Numbered from the stretch's first letter, positions 1-6,646 are shown. The stretch is DNA of 7,936 nt from an uncultured Clostridia bacterium (GCA_947628335.1 CANQZT010000068.1:1-7936); one strand, 5' to 3'. Numbers and translations are program-made. Notes: generated from the sequence alone by a model not told the origin.

Positions 1-107
1 TAAAAATTGTATTAGGAATTAAGAATTTTATAATTTATTTAGCTTATGTTATAGTTTTTGCTTGTGTTTCAGGTTTGATGATAGATTTTATTGGATTAAC
101 AGTATAA
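1..107 (+). CDS. C-terminal end of a membrane protein (partial, 5' end outside window)
   Basis: The frame beginning at base 3 is open for 34 codons and stops at TAA 105-107; the other two forward frames stop within the first 20 bases. The peptide is strongly hydrophobic, with one predicted membrane segment (around IIYLAYVIVFACVSGLMIDF) and a short tail ending GLTV, as expected for the last transmembrane helix of an integral membrane protein. A resemblance to the last helix of YraQ/DUF318-type permeases is possible, but that is a weak impression from a very short piece. The gene converges on asnB, with hairpins between them. The function cannot be assigned from this fragment. Confidence 0.5.
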   Translation, partial: KIVLGIKNFIIYLAYVIVFACVSGLMIDFIGLTV

Positions 108-123
108 AAATTTTGAATAATCG

Positions 124-149
124 TGCTAATTGTAGTGAAGTAATTAGCA
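124..149. terminator. Hairpin downstream of the membrane-protein gene
   Basis: There is a perfect 8-bp inverted repeat, TGCTAATT (124-131) and AATTAGCA (142-149), around a 10-nt loop. It starts 17 bases after the stop codon of the upstream partial gene. No proper T-run follows on either strand, so it may be a weak terminator or an mRNA 3'-end stabiliser rather than a classical intrinsic terminator. Confidence 0.35.
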
Positions 150-156
150 TAAACAT

Positions 157-179
157 GAGGCTACTTTTTCAGCAGCCTC
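157..179 (-). terminator. Probable asnB terminator hairpin
   Basis: On the minus strand GAGGCTGC (179 to 172) pairs with GTAGCCTC (164 to 157) around a 7-nt A-rich loop. This gives 8 pairs including one G-U. On the plus strand the equivalent position is an A-C mismatch, so the stem is better for the minus transcript, that is, asnB. It lies 31 bases beyond the asnB stop. The trailing U-tract is poor (ATGTTTATG), so efficiency is uncertain. Confidence 0.45.
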
Positions 180-210
180 CTAAGATTTTAGCTATTCTTT
201 TAATAATATT

Positions 211-2058
211 TTATATCTCAATCTTTGGTTGATACTTTTTAAGCCACATATTTACTTGACAAAGGTATGCCATAAGCTGAGGACCAGTCATTAATTGACC
301 AAACCAAGGTCGTGAAAAAGCAGTACCATTTGTTTCTAATATTTCTAATATATATTGTCTGTTTAATAAATCGTTAATAGGTGCGTTGGGATTTTTCATT
401 ATATTAGTAAGCATTTCTTTTACTGTATTTAAATAAGTTGGATTATGGGTTTTTGGATAAGGACTTTTTTTTCGATTTATAATCTCATTAGGTAGTAAAT
501 CACGAACAACATAACGAAGTAATCCTTTTTCTCTTCCATTTAAAGCTTTCATTTCCCATGGCACATTCCACATATATTCTACAAGTCTGTAATCGCAAAA
601 TGGTACACGCAATTCTAAGCCATTATACATACTCATTCTATCAGATCTGTCTAGTAAAGTTTGCATAAACCAATTCAATGTTAAATATGAAATTTTTCTT
701 TTTTCGGCAGTTTCAACTGAATCACAATCAAGTATTTCAACATTAGATAAACTTTCTTTATACCTAAAATCAATATATTCTTTCAAATTAATTTGTTTAG
801 AAAGTTCTGTATTTAATAAATTCTGTCTTTCATCTAGTGCAATAGACCATGGAAAAGTATTGCTTTTTAGGGCATCTTCTCTAAAAAACCAAGGATATCC
901 TGCAAAAATTTCATCAGAACATTCACCAGATACTGCTACTGTTGCACCTTTTCGTATATTTTTACAAAATAATAGCATAGATGAATCTACATCTGCCATA
1001 CCAGGAAAGTCTCTTGCAATCATTGCATCTTCTAATGCTTTAGCAAGCTCTGGTGTATCGATTACAATTTCATGATGATTTGTATCAAAAGCTTCCAGCA
1101 TAATATTAATATAATAGCTATCAGAATTAGGTTGAAAATCACTCTTTACAAAATTTTTATCATTGTCTACATAGTCAACAGAGTAGGTATCTAATTTAGG
1201 TAAATTGTTTTTACGATAATAGTTAGAAATGTATGCTGTAATAATACTTGAGTCTAATCCTCCAGATAACATAGCACATAAAGGAACGTCAGATACTAAT
1301 TGTCTTTTAATTGCATCTTCTAATAGAGTATGAACATTATTGCATGTATCCTCAAAATTATCTGTATGAGGTTTACTTTCTAGTTTCCAATATTCTTCTA
1401 GATGTAAGCCACTTTGATTATAAATACCAAAATGAGCAGGTTTTATTTCATAAATATCTTTAAATATACTTGTTCCAGGTGTATGAGCAGGTCCAATGCC
1501 TAATAATTCAGAAATTCCTGTTCTATCTAATTTTAATTCTACTAATGGATGTTTAATAAGTGCCTTTACTTCAGAGGCAAAAATAAGATTTTCATCAACG
1601 ATAGTATAATATAAAGGTTTTATACCAAAATGATCTCTTGCAAGAAAAAGTTCTTGTTTATTTTCATCCCATATAGCAAAACTAAAAATACCATTAAATT
1701 CCTTTATAATATCACTACCATAATGAATAAAAGCTTTTAAAATAACTTCGGTATCGCAATATCCATTAAAGCTATATCCAGCAGTGATTAAATCTTTTTT
1801 AATATCATTTGCATTATATAATTGCCCATTGTATACAATAGTATAAGTATTATTATGATAAGTTGCTTGCATAGGTTGATGTCCATTTTCAGCATCAATA
1901 ATTGTCAATCTACGATGACCTAACTGAATATGTTCATTAAAATAAAAATTTTCTTCATCTGGGCCACGTTTAGATAATGTTCTTGTCATATTTATCAAAA
2001 TATCTTTATTATTTGATATATTATGTTTTAAGTTTACAAAACCAACAAAACCACACAT
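211..2058 (-). CDS. asnB: Asparagine synthetase, glutamine-hydrolysing
   Basis: A cytosolic enzyme of 615 residues that makes L-asparagine from aspartate, ATP and glutamine. The N-terminal class II glutamine amidotransferase domain (about 1-200) begins MCGFVGF, so Cys2 becomes the N-terminal nucleophile after Met removal. It also shows RGPD (31-34), NGQLYN (77-82, the NGEIYN equivalent) and CDTE (101-104). The synthetase domain carries the ATP-pyrophosphatase P-loop SGGLDSS (265-271), SGECSDEIFAGY (377-388), RSDRMSM (471-477) and LELRVPFCD (481-489). The length is normal for the family and no break is seen. The ATG is preceded by GGAGTGAG (2074 to 2067) with an 8-nt gap, which supports this start. 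It is divergent from cysE and appears monocistronic. Family assignment is secure. AsnB-like proteins can instead amidate cell-wall or secondary-metabolite substrates, which the sequence cannot exclude. Confidence 0.95.
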   Translation of the reverse strand: MCGFVGFVNLKHNISNNKDILINMTRTLSKRGPDEENFYFNEHIQLGHRRLTIIDAENGHQPMQATYHNNTYTIVYNGQLYNANDIKKDLITAGYSFNGYCDTEVILKAFIHYGSDIIKEFNGIFSFAIWDENKQELFLARDHFGIKPLYYTIVDENLIFASEVKALIKHPLVELKLDRTGISELLGIGPAHTPGTSIFKDIYEIKPAHFGIYNQSGLHLEEYWKLESKPHTDNFEDTCNNVHTLLEDAIKRQLVSDVPLCAMLSGGLDSSIITAYISNYYRKNNLPKLDTYSVDYVDNDKNFVKSDFQPNSDSYYINIMLEAFDTNHHEIVIDTPELAKALEDAMIARDFPGMADVDSSMLLFCKNIRKGATVAVSGECSDEIFAGYPWFFREDALKSNTFPWSIALDERQNLLNTELSKQINLKEYIDFRYKESLSNVEILDCDSVETAEKRKISYLTLNWFMQTLLDRSDRMSMYNGLELRVPFCDYRLVEYMWNVPWEMKALNGREKGLLRYVVRDLLPNEIINRKKSPYPKTHNPTYLNTVKEMLTNIMKNPNAPINDLLNRQYILEILETNGTAFSRPWFGQLMTGPQLMAYLCQVNMWLKKYQPKIEI

Positions 2059-2097
2059 ATATTTAACTCACTCCAATACAAAAATTATTGCTTATAT

Positions 2098-2125
2098 AGT
2101 ATATGCAATTTCTAGGAAAAAGTAA
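2098..2125 (-). promoter_or_regulatory. Candidate asnB sigma-A promoter
   Basis: On the minus strand a -10-like TATACT (2103 to 2098) lies 16 bp after a -35-like TTACTT (2125 to 2120). An alternative -35, TTGTTA (2128 to 2123), would give a 19-bp spacer. Transcription would start near 2091, about 30 bases ahead of the ATG, leaving a short leader with no room for a T-box or riboswitch. The assignment rests only on motif match and position. Confidence 0.4.
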
Positions 2126-2133
2126 CAAAAATC

Positions 2134-2154
2134 AGTAATATCACTCAAATTACT
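2134..2154. repeat. Small inverted repeat in the asnB/cysE divergent spacer
   Basis: AGTAAT (2134-2139) and ATTACT (2149-2154) form a 6-bp inverted repeat with a 9-bp gap, midway between the two divergent genes. It is followed by the 10-bp palindrome ATATGCATAT (2157-2166), half of which (ATATGCA) recurs at 2101-2107 over the asnB promoter. These could be operator half-sites, but such short AT-rich matches also arise by chance. Confidence 0.25.
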
Positions 2155-2172
2155 AAATATGCATATAATAAA

Positions 2173-2179
2173 AAGGTGA
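2173..2179 (+). promoter_or_regulatory. cysE ribosome binding site
   Basis: AAGGTGA precedes two tandem ATG codons (2184 and 2187). The gap is 4 nt to the first and 7 nt to the second. The second ATG is the better spaced, so the protein may start at 2187, one residue shorter than the longest ORF. Confidence 0.7.
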
Positions 2180-2183
2180 TTTA

Positions 2184-2729
2184 ATGATGAAAATCTTAAA
2201 AGAAATATATGAAGATGCAAGAAACATACAAAAAAAAGATCCAGCAGTTACTAATATCTGCTATGTTTTTTTGATGTATCAAGGATTTTATGCATTACTA
2301 TTTCATAGATTAGCTCATTTTTTATATGAGCATAAGTTTTTATTTATTGCAAGACTAATTTCACAGATATCAAGATTTTTAACAGGAATTGAAATTCATC
2401 CTGGTGCTAAAATTGGAAGAAGATTATTTATAGATCATGGAATGGGAATCGTAATAGGAGAAACGGCAACAATAGGAGACGATTGTACAATTTATCATGG
2501 TGTTACGCTAGGTGGAACAGGAAAAGATAAATATAAACGACATCCAGATTTGGGAAATAATGTTATGGTAGGGTGTGGTGCCAAAATATTAGGCCCAATA
2601 AAAATAGGAAATAATGTAAAAATAGGAGCGAATGCTGTTGTAACAAAGTCAGTAGAAGATAACGTAACAGTAATAGGCATTCCACGGAAAAGTTGTATAA
2701 ATATTTATCACAAACACTTGTTTAAATGA
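2184..2729 (+). CDS. cysE: Serine O-acetyltransferase, C-terminus out of frame by one base
   Basis: Transfers acetyl from acetyl-CoA to L-serine, giving O-acetylserine for cysteine synthesis by CysK in the cytosol. The uninterrupted frame is 181 residues. An alpha-helical N-terminal part (about 1-65) is followed by a left-handed beta-helix of hexapeptide repeats (about 68-165: [27 protein letters not shown]). The active-site pair Asp84-His85 in IDHGMG, the VTLGGTGK loop (107-114) and RHP (119-121, second conserved His) are present. After GIP (165-167) the frame reads RKSCINIYH to a stop at 2729, unlike the family. Skipping C2685 gives GIPGKVV and TAA at 2698-2700, a typical ending and a 171-residue protein. 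The uvrA promoter -35 then falls outside the gene. The true 3' end is therefore probably 2700. Catalytic residues lie upstream of the shift, so activity may survive either way. Confidence 0.88.
   Translation: MMKILKEIYEDARNIQKKDPAVTNICYVFLMYQGFYALLFHRLAHFLYEHKFLFIARLISQISRFLTGIEIHPGAKIGRRLFIDHGMGIVIGETATIGDDCTIYHGVTLGGTGKDKYKRHPDLGNNVMVGCGAKILGPIKIGNNVKIGANAVVTKSVEDNVTVIGIPRKSCINIYHKHLFK
2685..2685 (+). other. Extra C / possible +1 recoding site in cysE
   Basis: Context is ATT CCA c GGA AAA. In the cysE frame the next codon would be CGG (2685-2687). Reading GGA from 2686 instead gives GKVV then TAA. It matches the site at 2909 in base and 3' context (C before GGAAA). It is either a sequence error or a site of +1 frameshifting. 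Confidence 0.7.
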
Positions 2730-2746
2730 AATAAATGTAGTATAAT
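2718..2746 (+). promoter_or_regulatory. uvrA sigma-A promoter
   Basis: TTGTTT (2718-2723) and a perfect -10 TATAAT (2741-2746) are separated by the optimal 17 bp. The -10 sits inside a 7+1+7 palindrome, TAGTATA-A-TATACTA (2738-2752), which could be an operator or simple AT symmetry. Transcription would begin near 2753, giving a leader of about 48 nt. This is the clearest promoter in the window and indicates uvrA is transcribed independently of cysE. Confidence 0.65.
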
Positions 2747-2800
2747 ATACTAGCATGTGTAAAATATGAATACAAACATGTTGGGGGTAAGGTTTAAAAA

Positions 2801-5639
2801 ATGAATAATAAGATTGTTATCAAAGGAGCTAAAGAACATAATTTAAAAAATGTAAATTTAGAAATTCCAAGAGATAAACTAGTTGTTATAACAGGACTTT
2901 CAGGTTCTCGGAAAGTCTTCACTTGCATTTGATACGTTGTATGCAGAAGGGCAAAGACGATATGTAGAAAGTTTATCTTCTTATGCGCGTCAATTTTTAG
3001 GATTAATGGAAAAGCCAGAAGTAGAGTCAATTGAAGGGCTTTCTCCTGCAATATCAATAGATCAAAAAACAACATCAAGAAATCCACGTTCAACAGTAGG
3101 AACCGTAACAGAGATTTATGATTATATCCGTTTATTATATGCGAGAGTTGGGATACCATATTGTCCAAATTGTGGTAAAAAAATTGAAAAACAATCATTA
3201 GATCAAATAGTAGATAATATTATGATATTAGAAGAAGGGACAAAAATTCAAATATTAGCACCAATAGTTCGAGGAAGAAAAGGCGAATTCACAAAGTTAC
3301 TTGCAGATTTCGTAAAGGAAGGATTTATTAGAGCAAGAGTTGATGGAGAATTAGTCGAATTAACAGATGACTTACAAATAGATAGAAAGAAAAAGCACAA
3401 CATAGAAATAATAGTAGATAGGTTAGTTATTAAACCAGATATTCGTAATAGATTAGCTGAATCAGTTGAAATTGCAATGAAACACGCAGAAAAATTGGTA
3501 TTGGTGGACATTATAAAAAAAGACTTACATGAAGAAAAGTTATTTAGTGGAAATTATGCATGTCCAGATTGTGGAATAAGTTTTCCAGAACTATCACCAA
3601 GAATGTTTTCATTTAATAATCCATTAGGTGCATGTCCAGCGTGTACAGGCATTGGCTATTTAATGAAAATGGACGAAGATTTAATTATACCAGATAAAAC
3701 TAAAACACTGTATGATGGAGTAAAAGCATTTGGAGCCAGTACGATGAAAAGAGGAGATACTATGGCTAAAATGTACTTCGAAAGTATTGGTAGGCATTAT
3801 GGAGTTGATATAAAACAGTCTATAAAAAAATTACCAAAAAGTTTTCTGGAAAAAATTTTATACGGAACAGGAGATGAGGTAATAGATTTTGAGTATACTA
3901 CGTCTGCTGGAACAAGAAAATTTCAGACGCCATTTGAAGGAGTTATACCAACTCTTGAAAGACGATATAGTGAAACAAAATCACAAGGAATGCGTGATTT
4001 TTATGAAATATATATGAGTGAAAGTGAATGTCCTACTTGTCATGGAGCAAGGCTAAAAAAAGAAGTATTAGCTGTAAAAGTAGGGGATAAAAATATTAAT
4101 GAATTGACGGACATGCCTATTGTTAAAATTAAAGAATATTTGTCAAATTTAAAATTGACAAATAAAGAAGAGATGATAGCAGATCAAATTTTAAAAGAAA
4201 TAGAAAAAAGATTACAATTTTTAGTAGATGTTGGTCTTGAATATCTAACATTATCACGAGCAGCAGGAACATTATCAGGAGGAGAAGCGCAACGTATACG
4301 TCTTGCAACGCAAATAGGTTCAGGATTAACAGGAGTTCTATATATTTTAGATGAACCAAGCATTGGTTTGCATCAAAGAGATAATGATAAATTAATTGCA
4401 ACTCTAAAGAAATTACGTGATTTAGGCAATACATTAATTGTTGTAGAACATGATGAAGATACTATGTATGCTGCAGATCAAATTATAGATATAGGACCAG
4501 GACCTGGAGTACATGGTGGCAATGTTATGGCTCAGGGAACAGCAGAAGAAATAAAACTAATACCAGAGTCTATAACTGGGCAATATTTAAGTGGAAAAAA
4601 GAAAATAATAGTACCAAAAAAGAGAAGAAAATCAAATGGAAAATCTATAGAAATAGTAGGTGCAACTCAAAATAATTTAAAAAATGTAAATGTGAAATTT
4701 CCATTGGGAGTATTTACTTGTATAACAGGTGTTTCGGGTTCAGGAAAAAGTACTTTAGTAAATGAAGTATTATACAAAACAATTGCAAAAGAATTGAATG
4801 GGGCAAACGAAAAACCAGGTAAATGTAAAGAAATTAAGGGATTGCAAAATATAGACAAAATAATAAATATAGACCAATCACCAATTGGAAGAACACCACG
4901 CTCTAATCCTGCAACGTATACAGGAGTATTTGACTCAATACGTGACATTTTTGCAACAACGAATGAGGCAAAACTTCGTGGATATTCAAAAGGAAGGTTT
5001 AGTTTTAATGTTCCAGGAGGAAGATGTGAAGCATGTTCAGGAGATGGAATATTAAAAATAGAAATGCACTTTTTGCCAGATATATATGTGCCATGTGAGG
5101 TATGTAAAGGTCAAAGATATAATAAAGAAACTTTGGAAGTAAAGTATAAAGGAAAAACAATTGCTGATGTATTAGATATGACAGTAGAAGAGGCTTTAAC
5201 ATTTTTTGAAAATGTTCCAAAAATAAAACAAAAAATCCAAACATTATATGATGTTGGATTAGGATATATAAAGCTTGGTCAGCCATCGACAACATTATCA
5301 GGTGGAGAAGCACAACGTGTAAAACTTGCAACAGAGTTATCTAAAAAAGCGACAGGAAAGACACTTTATATACTAGACGAACCGACAACAGGATTGCATA
5401 TAGCAGATGTTCATCGTTTAGTAGATATATTACAAAGATTAGTTGATACTGGTAATACTATTATTGTAATAGAACACAATTTAGATTTAATAAAGACAGC
5501 AGATTATATAATAGATTTAGGTCCAGAAGGTGGAGATAATGGAGGAGAGATCGTTGCAGTAGGAAGTCCTGAACAAATTATAAAAAATGAGCGAAGTCAT
5601 ACAGGAAGATTTCTAGCTAAGTATCTGGAAAATTATTAA
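2801..5639 (+). CDS. uvrA: Excinuclease ABC subunit A, frame interrupted at codon 37
   Basis: DNA damage-recognition ATPase of nucleotide excision repair, acting as a dimer that loads UvrB. The start is ATG 2801, with a purine-rich ribosome site (GGGGGTAAGG, 2783-2792) upstream. The frame reads [17 protein letters not shown] to GLSGS, then one extra base (C2909) intervenes. Removing it continues GKSSLAFDT and gives 945 residues, normal for UvrA. Unrepaired, translation stops at 2930-2932 after 43 residues. In restored numbering: Walker A motifs around K38 and K649 (GVSGSGKST), ABC signatures LSGGEAQ at 491 and 832, Walker [10 protein letters not shown] and LDEPTTGLH. The zinc modules are C254-X2-C257-X20-C278-X2-C281 and C742-X2-C745-X19-C765-X2-C768, with further CXXC pairs at 121/124 and 410/413. 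Nothing else is decayed, so this does not look like a pseudogene. No uvrB lies nearby. Confidence 0.95.
2909..2909 (+). other. Extra C / possible +1 recoding site in uvrA
   Basis: Context is GGT TCT c GGA AAG, inside the first Walker A motif. The zero frame would use CGG (2909-2911) and reach TGA at 2930-2932. Skipping the C restores GSGKSS and the remaining 909 residues of UvrA. Same extra base and same GGAAA downstream context as position 2685. Confidence 0.8.
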
Positions 5640-5650
5640 TAATTTATAAT

Positions 5651-5691
5651 AAAAACAAGCCACTATAGAAAAAATGTAGTGGCTTGTTTTT
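5651..5691. terminator. Strong bidirectional intrinsic terminator
   Basis: A perfect 15-bp inverted repeat, AAAAACAAGCCACTA (5651-5665) and TAGTGGCTTGTTTTT (5677-5691), with an 11-nt loop. The stem has a GC-containing core and ends in T5 on both strands. It begins 11 bases after the uvrA stop and lies 14 bases beyond the stop of the small minus-strand ORF, so it plausibly terminates both converging transcripts. Confidence 0.9.
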
Positions 5692-5705
5692 ATAAGTTAA
5701 TATTG

Positions 5706-5810
5706 TTATTTACATTCGTTGTTATTCTTTTGATTTTTGTTGTTATTGTTTTCATTATTTTGATTATTTTTGTTTTGATTTGAATTGTTGTTCTTGTTAT
5801 TTTTTTCCAT
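5706..5810 (-). CDS. Small asparagine-rich protein, 34 residues
   Basis: ATG at 5810 to TAA at 5706. The peptide begins MEKNNKNNNSNQ and ends NNNECK. It contains 19 Asn, 6 Lys, 3 Gln, 3 Glu, and one each of Ser, Cys and Met, with no hydrophobic residue after Met1, so no signal peptide or membrane segment is possible. A near-ideal ribosome site GGAGGTG (5825 to 5819) stands 8 nt ahead of the ATG, and the ORF is followed by the strong shared terminator, which argues for real expression. I do not recognise a family. The low-complexity hydrophilic composition loosely recalls gamma-type small acid-soluble spore proteins and other Asn-rich small clostridial proteins, but no diagnostic motif is seen. 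The remaining doubt is that a biased AT-rich stretch can look like this by chance. Confidence 0.6.
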   Translation of the reverse strand: MEKNNKNNNSNQNKNNQNNENNNNKNQKNNNECK

Positions 5811-5818
5811 GAGTTAAG

Positions 5819-5825
5819 CACCTCC
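5819..5825 (-). promoter_or_regulatory. Ribosome binding site of the Asn-rich small ORF
   Basis: The minus strand reads GGAGGTG, highly complementary to the 16S rRNA 3' end, with an 8-nt gap to the ATG. It is the main evidence that the 34-codon ORF is translated. Confidence 0.7.
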
Positions 5826-5840
5826 ATTTCTCTTTCATAC

Positions 5841-5872
5841 GAATATTTTTTACGAAAATATAAAAAATATTC
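5841..5872. repeat. Perfect 12-bp inverted repeat in the divergent spacer
   Basis: GAATATTTTTTA (5841-5852) and TAAAAAATATTC (5861-5872) are exact inverted copies around an 8-nt centre (CGAAAATA). It lies 31 bases upstream of the Asn-rich ORF start and about 40 bases upstream of the -10 of the kinase-like gene. It could be an operator for either direction or a hairpin in the small ORF's leader. AT-only arms make chance symmetry more likely than usual, though 12 exact pairs is notable. Confidence 0.45.
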
Positions 5873-5910
5873 AAAAAATAATTAAATTATCAAAAAAATA
5901 AAATATTTTA

Positions 5911-5919
5911 TGTTATAAT
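5911..5919 (+). promoter_or_regulatory. Extended -10 promoter of the kinase-like/murD operon
   Basis: TGTTATAAT combines a perfect -10 TATAAT (5914-5919) with an upstream TG in the extended -10 position. No recognisable -35 is present 17 bp upstream, as is common for extended -10 promoters. Transcription would begin near 5926, giving a leader of about 33 nt with the ribosome site AGAGGAG at 5944-5950. Confidence 0.55.
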
Positions 5920-5958
5920 ATATAGGAAAATGAGAGGAAATATAGAGGAGAAATAAAC

Positions 5959-6645
5959 ATGGAAAATATTGTTATTGGAATTGAAGGATTAGTTGGTGCA
6001 GGAAAAACTTCTATATGTAGAAAATTGATTGAAAATATACCAAATACAGTTTTATTAAATGGAGGAAATTTATATAGAGCAATTGTATATGCTATGATGA
6101 ATAATAAAGAAAAAATAAATATAAATGTTAAAAAGATAGATATAAAACAAATGATGGATTTATTTAAAGTAGAAATAAGAATTGAAGATAGTGAAACAAA
6201 AATTTATATTGATGGAAAGTTAGCAGATGAAGAAGAACTGCAATCAAAGGAAGCGTCTTTGGCTGTATCAGTAGTGGGTGGTCAAGCTAAAAATGAAGCC
6301 CTATTTCAATTTGCAAGAGAATTGATAGAGAATTTAAAGCAGGAATATAATGTTATAATATCAGGAAGAAGTATCATGCAAATATATCCAAATGTAAATT
6401 ATCATTTTTTTATAGTAGCAAGTCTTGATGAACGAGTAAAAAGAAAATGCATACAATATAAAGATGAAGTATCTGAAGAAGAAGTAAGACAGAATATTAT
6501 AAAAAGAGATGAATTACAAGAAAAAGCAGGTTTCTATACGTTATATGATAAAACAATACAAATTGACGTAACAAATTGTAAAACAGTTGAAGAATCAACA
6601 AAAAAAGTTTTAGATCAAATAAAATTACCTAGTGTAAATTATTAA
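5959..6645 (+). CDS. Cytidylate-kinase-like P-loop kinase, divergent
   Basis: A 228-residue cytosolic protein resembling (d)CMP kinase along its whole length, so the likely reaction is ATP-dependent phosphorylation of a nucleoside monophosphate or similar substrate. Seen: P-loop GLVGAGKT (10-17), NGGNLYRA (34-41, in place of the usual DTGAMYRA), a region around LAVSVVGG (101-108) matching the family's SQAVSxVA, SGRS (135-138, where Cmk has GRD), lid-type DERVKRK (157-163) and KRDE (182-185). From family knowledge, several CMP-contacting positions look altered: the Ser/Thr of TGAMYR is Gly, the Arg before EAL (113-115) is Asn, and the Asp of GRD is Ser. This may therefore be a paralogue with a shifted substrate rather than the housekeeping Cmk. 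ATG 5959 follows AGAGGAG with an 8-nt gap. murD starts 14 nt after the stop, implying one transcript. Confidence 0.75.
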   Translation: MENIVIGIEGLVGAGKTSICRKLIENIPNTVLLNGGNLYRAIVYAMMNNKEKININVKKIDIKQMMDLFKVEIRIEDSETKIYIDGKLADEEELQSKEASLAVSVVGGQAKNEALFQFARELIENLKQEYNVIISGRSIMQIYPNVNYHFFIVASLDERVKRKCIQYKDEVSEEEVRQNIIKRDELQEKAGFYTLYDKTIQIDVTNCKTVEESTKKVLDQIKLPSVNY

Positions 6646-6646
6646 T

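Noticed and set aside
860..1075. Plus-strand ORF of 71 codons inside asnB
   Set aside because: It lies opposite a fully conserved asnB, has no good ribosome site, and the peptide is low-complexity antisense sequence with no family resemblance.
2164..2169. TATAAT immediately before cysE as its -10 box
   Set aside because: Transcription would start near 2176, inside the ribosome binding site, and there is no -35 at the right distance. The cysE promoter remains unidentified.
2059..2183. T-box or other riboswitch controlling asnB or cysE
   Set aside because: The whole divergent spacer is 125 bp, too short for a T-box leader, and no conserved T-box sequence or terminator/antiterminator pair is visible.
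2775..2782. AACATGTT palindrome upstream of uvrA as an SOS (LexA) box
   Set aside because: The Gram-positive LexA site needs GAAC-N4-GTTC-type spacing; here AAC and GTT are only 2 bp apart and the outer bases do not match.
2937..5639. UvrA starting at TTG 2937 as a genuine shorter protein
   Set aside because: It would lack the first Walker A motif. The missing 45 residues are encoded directly upstream from ATG 2801 with a single one-base discontinuity.
2801..5639. uvrA as a decaying pseudogene
   Set aside because: Apart from one extra base, all ATPase motifs, both zinc modules and full length are preserved, which is not the pattern of drift.
5692..5958. tRNA or structured ncRNA in the spacer after uvrA
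   Set aside because: No cloverleaf, CCA-proximal or TψC-like sequence is present. The spacer is accounted for by the Asn-rich ORF, its ribosome site, an inverted repeat and a promoter.
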